From the NCBI GenBank assembly GCA_016786565.1, contig JAEUVY010000029.1, forward strand, positions 1 through 58,262: a DNA stretch of 58,262 bases. The letters run 5' to 3'. This stretch comes from Flavipsychrobacter sp. Lineage in GTDB: Bacteria > Bacteroidota > Bacteroidia > Chitinophagales > Chitinophagaceae. A program made the translations under genes and the position numbers. The notes under the pieces were generated by a model. That model had not been told where the DNA came from. It saw nothing but the letters and a program-made list of their open reading frames with translations, and did no database searches. Numbering within the stretch: position 1 is the first letter of the stretch; every line of letters begins with the position of its first letter. Positions 21,986 through 29,523 of this stretch are shown piece after piece.

Positions 21986-23122
21986 TTATTGGTTGGCAAA
22001 TACCTGTATCTCGTTGTAGAGGGTATCGCGCTCCACGGGGATGCGGCCGGCATCTTCTATGAGGTGGCACAGCTCTTCGGTGGTGAGCGATGGCGACTGC
22101 TCCTCAGATCCTGCCATAGAGTAGATCTTGGTGGTATCGTCGATGGTGCCGTCGAGGTCGTTGACGCCGAATGCAAGGGTGAGCTGGGCTGTCTGCCTGC
22201 CCAGCATAGGCCAGTAGGCTTTCAGGTTGCGGAAGTTGTCCATGAAGATGCGGGAGATGGCATACAGGCGAAGGTCTTCGATTATGCTTACTTCCTTTAT
22301 GTGGGACATGTCGTTGTTCTGGTTGCGGAACTTGAGCGGAATGAAGCAGTTGAAGCCTCCGGTCTTGTCTTGCAGTGCGCGCAGGCGGCTCATGTGGTCT
22401 ATGCGGTGGGCATAGTTCTCTATGTGTCCGTAGAGCATGGTAGCGTTGGAGTGCATACCGAGGTTGTGGGCTGTTTCGTGAATGCTGAGCCAGCCATCGC
22501 CATCCACCTTGTCGGCGCAGATAATGTTGCGGACATCGGGGTGGAAGATCTCGGCACCACCGCCGGGCAATGATTGCAAGCCTGCCTGCTGCATGCGGCG
22601 CAGTCCTTCTTCGGTAGACACCTTTGCCTTGCGGAACATGTAGTCGAGCTCGACAGCGGTGAAGCCTTTGAGGTGCAGGTCGGGACGGTGGGCGTGTATG
22701 CGCGACAGCAGTTCGCAGAAGAACTCGAGGTTCATCTTGGGGTGAACGCCGCCTACTATGTGCACCTCGGTCACGGGCTGGCCATCGTACTTGCGCACTA
22801 TGTCCATCATTTGTTCCAGGCTCAGTTCCCAGCCGTCATCGCGGTGTTTGTACTGGCGCGAATAGGAGCAGAAGTTGCACGTGAATACACACACATTGGT
22901 GGGCTCTATGTGGAAGTTGCGGTTGAAGTAGACCTTGCCGTTGTGGAGGCGGTGGGCTATGAAGTTGGCCAGTGCGCCTACGAAGGCGAGTTCTCCTTTT
23001 TCGAAGAGCAGCAACCCCTCTTCGTCGGAGATGCGCTGGTTGTTCTGTACTTTTTCTGCAATTGCCAGCAGACGGTTGTCGGTGCCGGCTGTCCTGAATA
23101 CTTCCGATAGATTCATTGTCAT
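21986..23122 (-). CDS. mqnE: Aminofutalosine synthase (radical SAM), menaquinone biosynthesis
   Basis: MqnE joins 3-[(1-carboxyvinyl)oxy]benzoate to the adenosyl moiety of SAM to give aminofutalosine, in the futalosine route to menaquinone. The start at 23122 (MTMNLSEVF) gives 378 aa, the family length; an upstream in-frame ATG would add about 49 unlike residues. The radical-SAM cluster motif is C78-x3-C82-x2-C85 (CVFTCNFC), preceded by FNRNFHIEPTNV. MqnE-type features are HIVGGVHPKM, FTAVELDYM, LPGGGAEIF and PLKFRNQNNDM. It is close to aroQ, whose pathway makes chorismate, the precursor of menaquinone. Confidence 0.95.
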   Translation of the reverse strand: MTMNLSEVFRTAGTDNRLLAIAEKVQNNQRISDEEGLLLFEKGELAFVGALANFIAHRLHNGKVYFNRNFHIEPTNVCVFTCNFCSYSRQYKHRDDGWELSLEQMMDIVRKYDGQPVTEVHIVGGVHPKMNLEFFCELLSRIHAHRPDLHLKGFTAVELDYMFRKAKVSTEEGLRRMQQAGLQSLPGGGAEIFHPDVRNIICADKVDGDGWLSIHETAHNLGMHSNATMLYGHIENYAHRIDHMSRLRALQDKTGGFNCFIPLKFRNQNNDMSHIKEVSIIEDLRLYAISRIFMDNFRNLKAYWPMLGRQTAQLTLAFGVNDLDGTIDDTTKIYSMAGSEEQSPSLTTEELCHLIEDAGRIPVERDTLYNEIQVFANQ

Positions 23123-23310
23123 GCCCTGTGTTGTCTTCGCTTTGTCGTGAAGGAGGTGCAAAGGTACGGGTATTAGGCTAATGTGAAAATGAGCAGTTAG
23201 GGGGTAAGAGCGATCGATTTTTGCGATGGTGGTATCGGAAAAGGGGTGGGTGGGGGCGAAAACGGGCAAAGAATACCATGAAAATGGTACTAAATTTTGC
23301 CGCTATGGTA

Positions 23311-23341
23311 TTGTTAATACATGGCATAACTGCTATCTTTA
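23311..23341 (+). promoter_or_regulatory. Bacteroidota-type promoter for the NHL protein gene
   Basis: TTG (23311-23313) is followed after 20 bases by TATCTTTA (23334-23341), close to the TTG / TAnnTTTG (-33/-7) consensus. It ends 25 bases before the ATG at 23367 and supports that start over longer readings. Confidence 0.5.
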
Positions 23342-23366
23342 TGTGTCTTTATATTATCCACACGTT

Positions 23367-24737
23367 ATGAAAATAAGGCAATACTCCATTTTATCTTTCG
23401 CACTGGTTGCGGCCCTGCAGGCCACTACGGTGCAGGCACAATACATATCACGGTTTGCGGGCAATGGCAGCGGTGCAGGCACAGCCATTGGCGGCTATGC
23501 AGGCGATGGTGGCCTGGCTGCCGATGCGAAGCTGAATGGCTGCACGGGTGTGGCCATAGACGGTGCGGGCAATGTGTATATAGCCGACAAGGGTAATAAT
23601 GTGGTGCGCAAGGTGGACAGGGCAGGTATCATCACTACGTTTGCCGGCACCGGCGCCCTGGGTTATGGGGGCAATGGTGGACAGGCAACGCTGGCGCGGC
23701 TGAACGCGCCGACGGCATTGGCTACTGATGCGGCGGGTAATGTGTACATATCGGACGCGGGCAACCATGTGGTGCGCCGGGTGACGCCAGCGGGTATCAT
23801 ATCGAACTATGCAGGTAGTGCCATAGCGGGTTATGCCGGTAATGGCGATACTGCTTACAAAGCAAAACTGAACAGCCCTGAGGCATTGGCGGTTGACGTG
23901 TTCGGTAATCTGTATATTGCTGACGGCGGTAACAACGCGATACGCAGGGTGGATGCTGCGACGCATATCATCACCACTATAGCGGGCATGGGATTGCCGG
24001 GCATGGTGGGCGATGGCGGACCTGCAACGGCTGCACGGCTGAACGGGCCTGCGGGTGTGGCGGTGAACGCGAGCGGCGAGGTGTTTATAGCAGATGTGCT
24101 GAACCACACAGTAAGGAAGGTGAATGCTTCGGGCATCATCAGTTCGTTTGCGGGCACAGGCACAGCGGGCAGCACAGGCGATGGCGGTGCAGCAACGGCG
24201 GCGGCGCTGAGTTATCCATCAGGCCTGTCCATAGATATTTATGGCAATGTGTTTATTGCCGATCAGGGAAATAACAATATCCGTGTGGTGAACACGGCAG
24301 GAAAGATAGACCGTGTTGCGGGCACAACTGTGGGTGGGTTTGACGGTGATGGTGGTATGGCCACGAACGCGCGCCTGGGTGCACCAAAGGGTGTGACCGT
24401 GGACGGCTGGGGACGTATCTACATTGCTGACCACAATAACCATGTGGTGCGCATCATTACCAATACCGCTGCGGCAACCAATGTAGGTGGATCAGTTGAA
24501 TTGAAGCTGTATCCGAATCCTGCGAGTGGGTCGTTCAGGTTCAATCTGCCTACGCTGAAAGAAACTGCTACGCTATATGTAACGGATGTGACCGGCAGGG
24601 TAGTGATGACGCAGGTGCTGAACGCAACTAACCAGAACAATGCCATGCCTTGCAGCGAACTTGCTGCAGGAACCTATGTGGTGAGTGTGGCGACGCGCGA
24701 GCGTTTGTACACGGCACAAATGGTGGTGAATCACTAA
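23367..24737 (+). CDS. Secreted NHL-repeat beta-propeller with T9SS sorting domain (456 aa)
   Basis: The start at 23367 puts a signal peptide (MKIRQYSILSFALVAALQAT, cut near VQAQ) at the N-terminus. Six NHL repeats follow, each with the pattern GDGG.A..A.L..P.GVA.D..GNVYIAD.GN..VR, together one six-bladed propeller. The C-terminal 80 residues are a type A T9SS sorting domain (LKLYPNPASGSFRFNL, VTDVTGRVV, GTYVVSV). The protein is exported and probably attached to or released from the cell surface; its ligand is unknown. It is divergent from mqnE and convergent with the DUF423 gene. Confidence 0.93.
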   Translation: MKIRQYSILSFALVAALQATTVQAQYISRFAGNGSGAGTAIGGYAGDGGLAADAKLNGCTGVAIDGAGNVYIADKGNNVVRKVDRAGIITTFAGTGALGYGGNGGQATLARLNAPTALATDAAGNVYISDAGNHVVRRVTPAGIISNYAGSAIAGYAGNGDTAYKAKLNSPEALAVDVFGNLYIADGGNNAIRRVDAATHIITTIAGMGLPGMVGDGGPATAARLNGPAGVAVNASGEVFIADVLNHTVRKVNASGIISSFAGTGTAGSTGDGGAATAAALSYPSGLSIDIYGNVFIADQGNNNIRVVNTAGKIDRVAGTTVGGFDGDGGMATNARLGAPKGVTVDGWGRIYIADHNNHVVRIITNTAAATNVGGSVELKLYPNPASGSFRFNLPTLKETATLYVTDVTGRVVMTQVLNATNQNNAMPCSELAAGTYVVSVATRERLYTAQMVVNH

Positions 24738-24757
24738 TGAATTTGTGGTGAAGTAAA

Positions 24758-25147
24758 CTACTTCTTTGCGCCGGTGATGCCGAGCGCCAGCATGATCCAT
24801 GCGGCAATAAAGAACAGACCACCTATGGGTGTGATGACCCCCAGCGGGCCAAGGCTGCCTCCGCTGATGCTGACAAATACCATCGCATATAACGAACCAC
24901 TAAAGAGGGCGATGCCTGTGAGGAACAGTCCGGTTGCGAGGCGCAGTTGTTTTGCGGGGAAGTGGCTATAGATGATGCCCGTTGCCAGCAGTGCCAGGCT
25001 ATGATAGAAGTGGTAGCGCACGCCGGTTTCAAATACCAACAGTTTTTCGGGGGTGACGAGGGCTTTGAGAGCGTGGGCGCCGAATGCACCCAATATAACT
25101 GCCAATGCTGCCAACAACGAACCCGATACTAATGCCTGCCTATACAT
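24758..25147 (-). CDS. DUF423 family membrane protein (129 aa)
   Basis: Recognised by AALAVILGAFGAHALK and FETGVRYHFYHSLALLATGI, the signature of the DUF423 (YgdD-like) family of small inner-membrane proteins with four helices. The start at 25147 (MYRQALVSG) gives an eight-base overlap with the shikimate kinase stop; an alternative ATG at 25165 adds six residues. Function in the family is unknown. It follows aroK on the same strand and is probably co-transcribed with it. Confidence 0.9.
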   Translation of the reverse strand: MYRQALVSGSLLAALAVILGAFGAHALKALVTPEKLLVFETGVRYHFYHSLALLATGIIYSHFPAKQLRLATGLFLTGIALFSGSLYAMVFVSISGGSLGPLGVITPIGGLFFIAAWIMLALGITGAKK

Positions 25148-25649
25148 GACTGAGAATTTTGTCAAAGGTAGTGAGCGAAATGTCTTCGACTTGTAAAATG
25201 TGATGCGCGCGGCTGTAATACTCTTTCCGGTTGCTTAGAAGTTGTTCGAGGCGTGCTGCGGGGTCTTCGTTTGTTGCTATGAGCGGACGAACGGTGGTGG
25301 TGGTAGATGCATTTTTTAGCAGGTAGGGTATAGACGCGTTCAGCCACACTACTGTGCCGTGTTGTTTCATGATGTCCATGTTGTTGAAGAAGCATGGTGT
25401 GCCGCCACCGCAGGCTACTACGAGCAGTCCGGTTGCGGTCGCCAGCAGGTCTTTGAGGCATTGGTGTTCGAGTGCGCGAAAAGTGTCTTCGCCCGACTGT
25501 GAGAATATGTCGCTAATGGTGCGACCTGAAGTGTGCTCGATGAGGGTGTCGAGATCGGTAAAGGGCACTCCGTAATGACCGGCGAGTAGTTTGCCCCAGT
25601 GGCTCTTGCCTGCATACGGCATACCTATGAGGAAAAGACTACGCTTCAT
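25140..25649 (-). CDS. aroK: Shikimate kinase
   Basis: The enzyme phosphorylates shikimate at the 3-hydroxyl with ATP in aromatic amino-acid synthesis. At 169 aa it is full length. The P-loop is GMPYAGKS (9-16). Substrate residues D34 (FTDLDT) and R58 (FRALE), the glycine loop CGGGTP (80-85) and the lid Arg in VRPLI (R121) are all present. The start overlaps the end of the upstream 130-aa membrane gene by 11 bases and the stop overlaps DUF423, so it is the middle of a three-gene unit. Confidence 0.96.
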   Translation of the reverse strand: MKRSLFLIGMPYAGKSHWGKLLAGHYGVPFTDLDTLIEHTSGRTISDIFSQSGEDTFRALEHQCLKDLLATATGLLVVACGGGTPCFFNNMDIMKQHGTVVWLNASIPYLLKNASTTTTVRPLIATNEDPAARLEQLLSNRKEYYSRAHHILQVEDISLTTFDKILSHV

Positions 25650-26031
25650 GTTGCTTGAAGATGTTAGACAGTTCCGTTACCGACAGGACTAAGTACCACA
25701 GTGTGATGAACGGTGTGAGGTAGAACAGCACCAATAGCAAGAGCAGGGTGCTTTTCATAATGGTAGCAATGATGGCCATAGCTGCCAGCATGAGCATGAG
25801 TGTCTCGTACCAGCTGCGGCTTTTAGAGCGGTAGGTGGCCGGGAGCATCCGCCAATTGATAATGGTGCTCATCAGTTGCGTAAGCCCTGTAGCCAGATAC
25901 AGCGATATGAGATTCTCTACATGCCAGATGCGCTGATGCCCCGGGAAAACGGAGAATAGCACCCACGGCAACCCTAGTGCCAGCAACTGCACTACCAGAT
26001 CGGTGATCTTCCAGGCTTTAAGATTCTTCAC
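25639..26031 (-). CDS. Small integral membrane protein, unknown (130 aa)
   Basis: Four hydrophobic segments are visible, roughly residues 9-28, 42-58, 77-95 and 97-118. The loops are short, with a basic stretch ATYRSKSRSWYE between the second and third. There is no signal peptide or motif I know. The gene overlaps the start of aroK by 11 bases and so leads a compact operon with aroK and the DUF423 gene. Confidence 0.82.
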   Translation of the reverse strand: MKNLKAWKITDLVVQLLALGLPWVLFSVFPGHQRIWHVENLISLYLATGLTQLMSTIINWRMLPATYRSKSRSWYETLMLMLAAMAIIATIMKSTLLLLLVLFYLTPFITLWYLVLSVTELSNIFKQHEA

Positions 26032-26040
26032 CGGCGGTTA

Positions 26041-26280
26041 TTACTTTGATGTGGTATCGGCATCGGGGAGCCTCCACTTTGATTTTTTCTCCTGGTACTT
26101 CTTCAGGCGTTTTTCTGATGGACCGTTTGGTTTTGGCTCGCCATATTCGTGGCCGTTCTTGTAGTTTTTCTGACGGTAAGAGATGTCGTCTTTCTGGTCG
26201 CGCTTGCTTTGGGCGTTTGTGGTGTTTGAAAGTAGGAACAGACCGGCAGCCAAAAGCAGTGATGAACGAAAGTGTGTCAT
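26041..26280 (-). CDS. Small secreted basic protein (79 aa)
   Basis: The start at 26280 (MTHFRSSLLLAAGLFLLSNT) gives a clean signal peptide, cut near TNAQ. An upstream ATG would add a leader without sense. The mature part is about 55 residues, strongly hydrophilic and basic (KRDQKDDISYRQKNYKNG, KRLKKYQEKKSKW), and probably disordered. It resembles in style the neighbouring 112-aa product. Function unknown. Confidence 0.7.
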   Translation of the reverse strand: MTHFRSSLLLAAGLFLLSNTTNAQSKRDQKDDISYRQKNYKNGHEYGEPKPNGPSEKRLKKYQEKKSKWRLPDADTTSK

Positions 26281-26378
26281 GTATGGAATGTTGTTTGAGA
26301 TCGTGATTGAATAACAAGAGCCCATATGCGGTAATGGCTAACGCACATGGGCCTTAATGAAATATATAAGCTGCAATG

Positions 26379-26717
26379 TTATTTGCTCATGCGGGCAGAC
26401 TGCACTTCAGAGTAGCGGCTCCACTTTTCTTTGTGGGCATGCTTTTTCATTTGGCGCTTGCGAGAACGCTCTGACTTGCGGTAGTCTCCGTTATCTACAG
26501 ACTCGCCTTCATCGCCTGATTCCTGCTCGTCATATTTTTTGGTCTCTTTACCTTTTGAAGACTCAGACTGCTCGGTGATGGCCTCGCTGCCTTTGTAGTG
26601 TTTCTTTTTGTAGGTCTTGCCCTTGTTGCCACGGTCGGTCTGAGCAAAGGCTGAAGATGCACCTGCGGTCATGAACGCCGCGCACATAAACGCGAATATG
26701 TATATCCTTGTTTTCAT
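26379..26717 (-). CDS. Small secreted charged protein (112 aa)
   Basis: The signal peptide MKTRIYIFAFMCAAFMTAGA is cut near SAFAQ. The mature protein is highly charged: a basic start (RGNKGKTYKKKHYKG), an acidic middle (DEQESGDEGESVDNGD) and a basic end (RKSERSRKRQMKKHAHKEKW). It is predicted to be disordered. It follows the same layout as the downstream 79-aa gene; both may be envelope proteins. No family recognised. Confidence 0.75.
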   Translation of the reverse strand: MKTRIYIFAFMCAAFMTAGASSAFAQTDRGNKGKTYKKKHYKGSEAITEQSESSKGKETKKYDEQESGDEGESVDNGDYRKSERSRKRQMKKHAHKEKWSRYSEVQSARMSK

Positions 26718-26838
26718 GCTTATAAAATTAAGGGAAATGAGTGAAATAACAGAATAGGGACAGGAAAATGTCTTTTAAAGGGAAATGTGATGAAAAATGG
26801 GGACGGAATAGGGGTAAAAGGTTCATCAGGCGTTATAT

Positions 26839-27843
26839 GTGAAAAGAACTTCCATGAAAGGGCTGGCTTTGCTGATATTATCTCTTGGTTTTACCTGTTC
26901 AACGGTGTTGGGGCAGGCAGGTTATCATCTTAAAGTAAGTACCGAAGTATATGCTCCTCTCACATCGGGCACGGTTGTGTCGGGTGGTACGGGATGGGTA
27001 GAACCTAATTATTCTATACCGCTCGGGTTCGATTTTCCGATAGGTGATACGGTTGTGAATACATTCAACCTAGCATCGAATGTGGTGGGGACAGGTACCG
27101 TAAACTCTGCTGTGACGACGGGTTTTGTGCTCACGGGTGCGCAATTGTGCGACAGGGGGCTATCAAAACTGAAAAGTGAATCACCGCTCAGGTACGAGGT
27201 ATCGGGCGTGGAGGGGCACAGGGTGTTCAAATTTGAATATGCGAATGCCGGATTTGCAGAAGAGTATTTTCAGTACCATACAAATGCTGATCATCTGAAC
27301 CTTCAGGTGTGGCTGTATGAGGAGTCGGGGGCGGTTGAGTACCACTTTGGTGCATCGAGGGTGGCACATCAGGCCGATTATTTCCCGGCGAATTCGGGCA
27401 TTAGCATAGGTTTTGTGCGCAACTACGGCGTAAATACCCGCGAGGCTGAGAGCATGTATCTGCTGACAGGCTCGGCTATGCAACCATTGGTAGGGAGTGT
27501 CGGGCAAACGCAATCAGCAAACGGTTTGAGTGGTTTGCCTCCTGCAGGTACCGTTTACAGGTTCGTTCCCGTGGCTAAACAACCTGCGGCCTTGCATACC
27601 ATATCCCAGGAAAAGCGGATGACAGTGTTCCCGGTCAATTGTAGGGATTTCATTCAGGTCGTGAATCCACTTCACGAGGAAACACGCTTTGAATTGCTGT
27701 CGGCGGGTGGCGGATGTGTGCAGCGCGGCGACCTACAGCATGGTGGTAACCGCATAAGTACCGGAGGGCTAACGGAAGGAATGTACATACTTGTTGTAAA
27801 TGCACCATCAGGAACCGAGTTGCACCGCATCATAAAGTCCTGA
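26839..27843 (+). CDS. Secreted protein with T9SS type A sorting domain (334 aa)
   Basis: The signal peptide MKRTSMKGLALLILSLGFTC is cut near VLGQ. A beta-rich body of about 230 residues follows, with a segment SIPLGFDFPIGDTVVNTF and EYHFGASRVAHQADYFPAN, resembling the lectin/jelly-roll-like domains of Bacteroidota surface proteins. The C-terminal 75 residues have the sorting-domain layout (MTVFPVNCRDFIQVVNP, GGNRISTGGLTEGMYILVV). It is exported by the type IX system. It lies 119 bases before the ECF sigma gene on the same strand, but a functional link is not shown. Confidence 0.85.
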   Translation: MKRTSMKGLALLILSLGFTCSTVLGQAGYHLKVSTEVYAPLTSGTVVSGGTGWVEPNYSIPLGFDFPIGDTVVNTFNLASNVVGTGTVNSAVTTGFVLTGAQLCDRGLSKLKSESPLRYEVSGVEGHRVFKFEYANAGFAEEYFQYHTNADHLNLQVWLYEESGAVEYHFGASRVAHQADYFPANSGISIGFVRNYGVNTREAESMYLLTGSAMQPLVGSVGQTQSANGLSGLPPAGTVYRFVPVAKQPAALHTISQEKRMTVFPVNCRDFIQVVNPLHEETRFELLSAGGGCVQRGDLQHGGNRISTGGLTEGMYILVVNAPSGTELHRIIKS

Positions 27844-27962
27844 TATCTTTTGAGTGATGTATTAATTGAAGAATAATTTGAATAATATTTTAGATGTTTT
27901 GTTCTTTTGCACCTGTAAACCCTACTCATCATAGTAGCGAGAAGAAATGAAAATCACCAAAA

Positions 27963-28520
27963 ATGCACCACGAAAAAACGACGGAAGTACTATATAAAGA
28001 ATTGTTCGAGCGGGAATATGCGAATGCATGCCGCTTCGCGCTCTCGTTCCTTACCGATACGCACATGGCGGAAGATGCTGTGCAGGATGTGTTTATCAAG
28101 TTGTGGGAACAGAAGCCGGAGATGCTATCATCACCTGGTATCAAGTATTACCTCATTACGTCGGTAAGGAATAAGTGTATCTCTATATTGAGGGAGCAGA
28201 AAAGTAAGGGGGTATTCTATCCTGAAAACGCGCCTGAAAGTCATGAAGAGCACCTGACACCGCTGCACCACAAGGAAAATCTGAGCCAGCAGGAGCGCAA
28301 AATTGCTGATGCGCTGGGGCAGTTGCCACCTGTGTGCCGGGAAGTGTTTCTGATGGTGAAGTTGCATGGCCTCAGCTATAAACAAGCGGCAGAGCAGTTG
28401 GAAGTGTCGGTAAAGACGATAGAAAACCACATGGGTAAGGCGCTGCGTATTTTCCGTGATTATACACAGAAGGTAGCCGTTGTAACCTATTTAATATCAT
28501 TTTTTAAACCCGTATTTTAA
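27963..28520 (+). CDS. ECF-type RNA polymerase sigma factor (185 aa)
   Basis: Region 2 (LFEREYANACRFALSFLTDT, then HMAEDAVQDVFIKLWEQ) and region 4 (ALGQLPPVCREVFLMVKLHG, LSYKQAAEQLEVSVKTIENH) are both intact, joined by a short linker and without sigma 3. It belongs to the Bacteroidota FecI-like ECF group. It stands directly before a FecR anti-sigma gene (stop 28520, next start 28522) and a receptor with an STN domain. That arrangement indicates trans-envelope signalling: substrate binding at the receptor releases the sigma factor to switch on the receptor operon. Confidence 0.95.
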   Translation: MHHEKTTEVLYKELFEREYANACRFALSFLTDTHMAEDAVQDVFIKLWEQKPEMLSSPGIKYYLITSVRNKCISILREQKSKGVFYPENAPESHEEHLTPLHHKENLSQQERKIADALGQLPPVCREVFLMVKLHGLSYKQAAEQLEVSVKTIENHMGKALRIFRDYTQKVAVVTYLISFFKPVF

Positions 28521-28521
28521 T

Positions 28522-29520
28522 ATGATGAACGAGATGAATGTGCAGATAGACGAACTGATCGCGAAGAAGCTTTGCGGGGAAAATACGCCCGAAGATGATG
28601 CCGTGTTGCAGGAGTGGCTTGATGCTGCGCCGGACAACCAACAGATATATAATGCCCATGCCAAACAGTGGATGGAGGTGGAGGCGCTGATAAAGGGTGT
28701 TGAATTTGACACAGCAGCCGCGTGGGAAAAGGTAGCTGCCAAAACGGTAGCAGCCAAGACGGTGGCCGCAAAACCGGCACCGGTGCGCCGTACCATTTCG
28801 CTCAAGAGTGTATCGTGGGCTGCGGCTGCGATACTGGTGGTCGGCGTGGTGCTTTACCGTGTTGCCATTCCGGGATATTCGGAGGAGGTTTTCGCAGAGA
28901 ACGGGAATTTGGAAGTAGTGCTGCCTGACGATACACATGTGACCCTGCACAAGGGGGCGAAGCTGGCGTACAATAAAACGTTTACCGGCAAAGAGCGCAA
29001 GGTGTCTCTTGAGGGAGAAGCATTCTTTAAGGTGCACCGCGACGAACAACATCCATTTGTGATTGATGCTCAGGCAGCCAGGGTGCAGGTACTTGGTACC
29101 GCATTTGACCTGAAATGCAGTAAAGACGCCGCCAGCGTGGCCGTGGTAGAGGGCAAGGTTAAGTTCTCAGCAGGAGACGACAAGAATACTTTTGTTGTGC
29201 TTACGAAGGGACAACAAGCGCAACTGAACAATGACAAAATGGTGAGTAGCGCCATTGAAGACGAGAATTTCCTGTATTGGAAGACGGGTATCATCAGCTA
29301 TCATGAACGCGAACTGCAGGCGGTATTTGCGCAACTCTCTGAGATTTTTGAGAAGGATATAGTTCTTAACGGCACAATGCCGGCCGATCAGAGCAAACAA
29401 CTGATAACCGTTTCTTTTAACGGGCAGGGATTGGAGTCGATTCTTTCCGAAATTTGCCTAGTAGCCCGTTGCCGATGGGAAAAAGGACCCGGTGACCAAT
29501 ACAACATTTCGCCCCAGTAG
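28522..29520 (+). CDS. FecR-family anti-sigma factor (332 aa)
   Basis: The layout is a cytoplasmic N-terminal sigma-binding domain (about 1-90), one membrane helix (about 97-115: SVSWAAAAILVVGVVLY), and a periplasmic FecR domain (VVLPDDTHVTLHKGAKLAYN, FFKVHRDEQHPFVI, VLGTAFDLK, VVEGKV). A DUF4974-type C-terminal domain ends it (ITVSFNGQGLESILSEI). Near residues 71-85 VAAK is repeated as VAAKTVAAKTVAAKP, a small tandem 15-base repeat just before the membrane helix. It keeps the upstream sigma factor inactive until the downstream STN receptor signals. Confidence 0.94.
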   Translation: MMNEMNVQIDELIAKKLCGENTPEDDAVLQEWLDAAPDNQQIYNAHAKQWMEVEALIKGVEFDTAAAWEKVAAKTVAAKTVAAKPAPVRRTISLKSVSWAAAAILVVGVVLYRVAIPGYSEEVFAENGNLEVVLPDDTHVTLHKGAKLAYNKTFTGKERKVSLEGEAFFKVHRDEQHPFVIDAQAARVQVLGTAFDLKCSKDAASVAVVEGKVKFSAGDDKNTFVVLTKGQQAQLNNDKMVSSAIEDENFLYWKTGIISYHERELQAVFAQLSEIFEKDIVLNGTMPADQSKQLITVSFNGQGLESILSEICLVARCRWEKGPGDQYNISPQ

Positions 29521-29523
29521 CCA

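Noticed and set aside
23448..24107. Minus-strand frame of about 219 codons opposite the NHL protein
   Set aside because: Antisense to six NHL repeats; its composition (His/Arg/Thr-rich, periodic) follows from the repeats.
23520..24450. CRISPR-like periodicity
   Set aside because: The regular spacing of about 160-175 bases comes from NHL coding repeats, with degenerate DNA and no short identical repeats.
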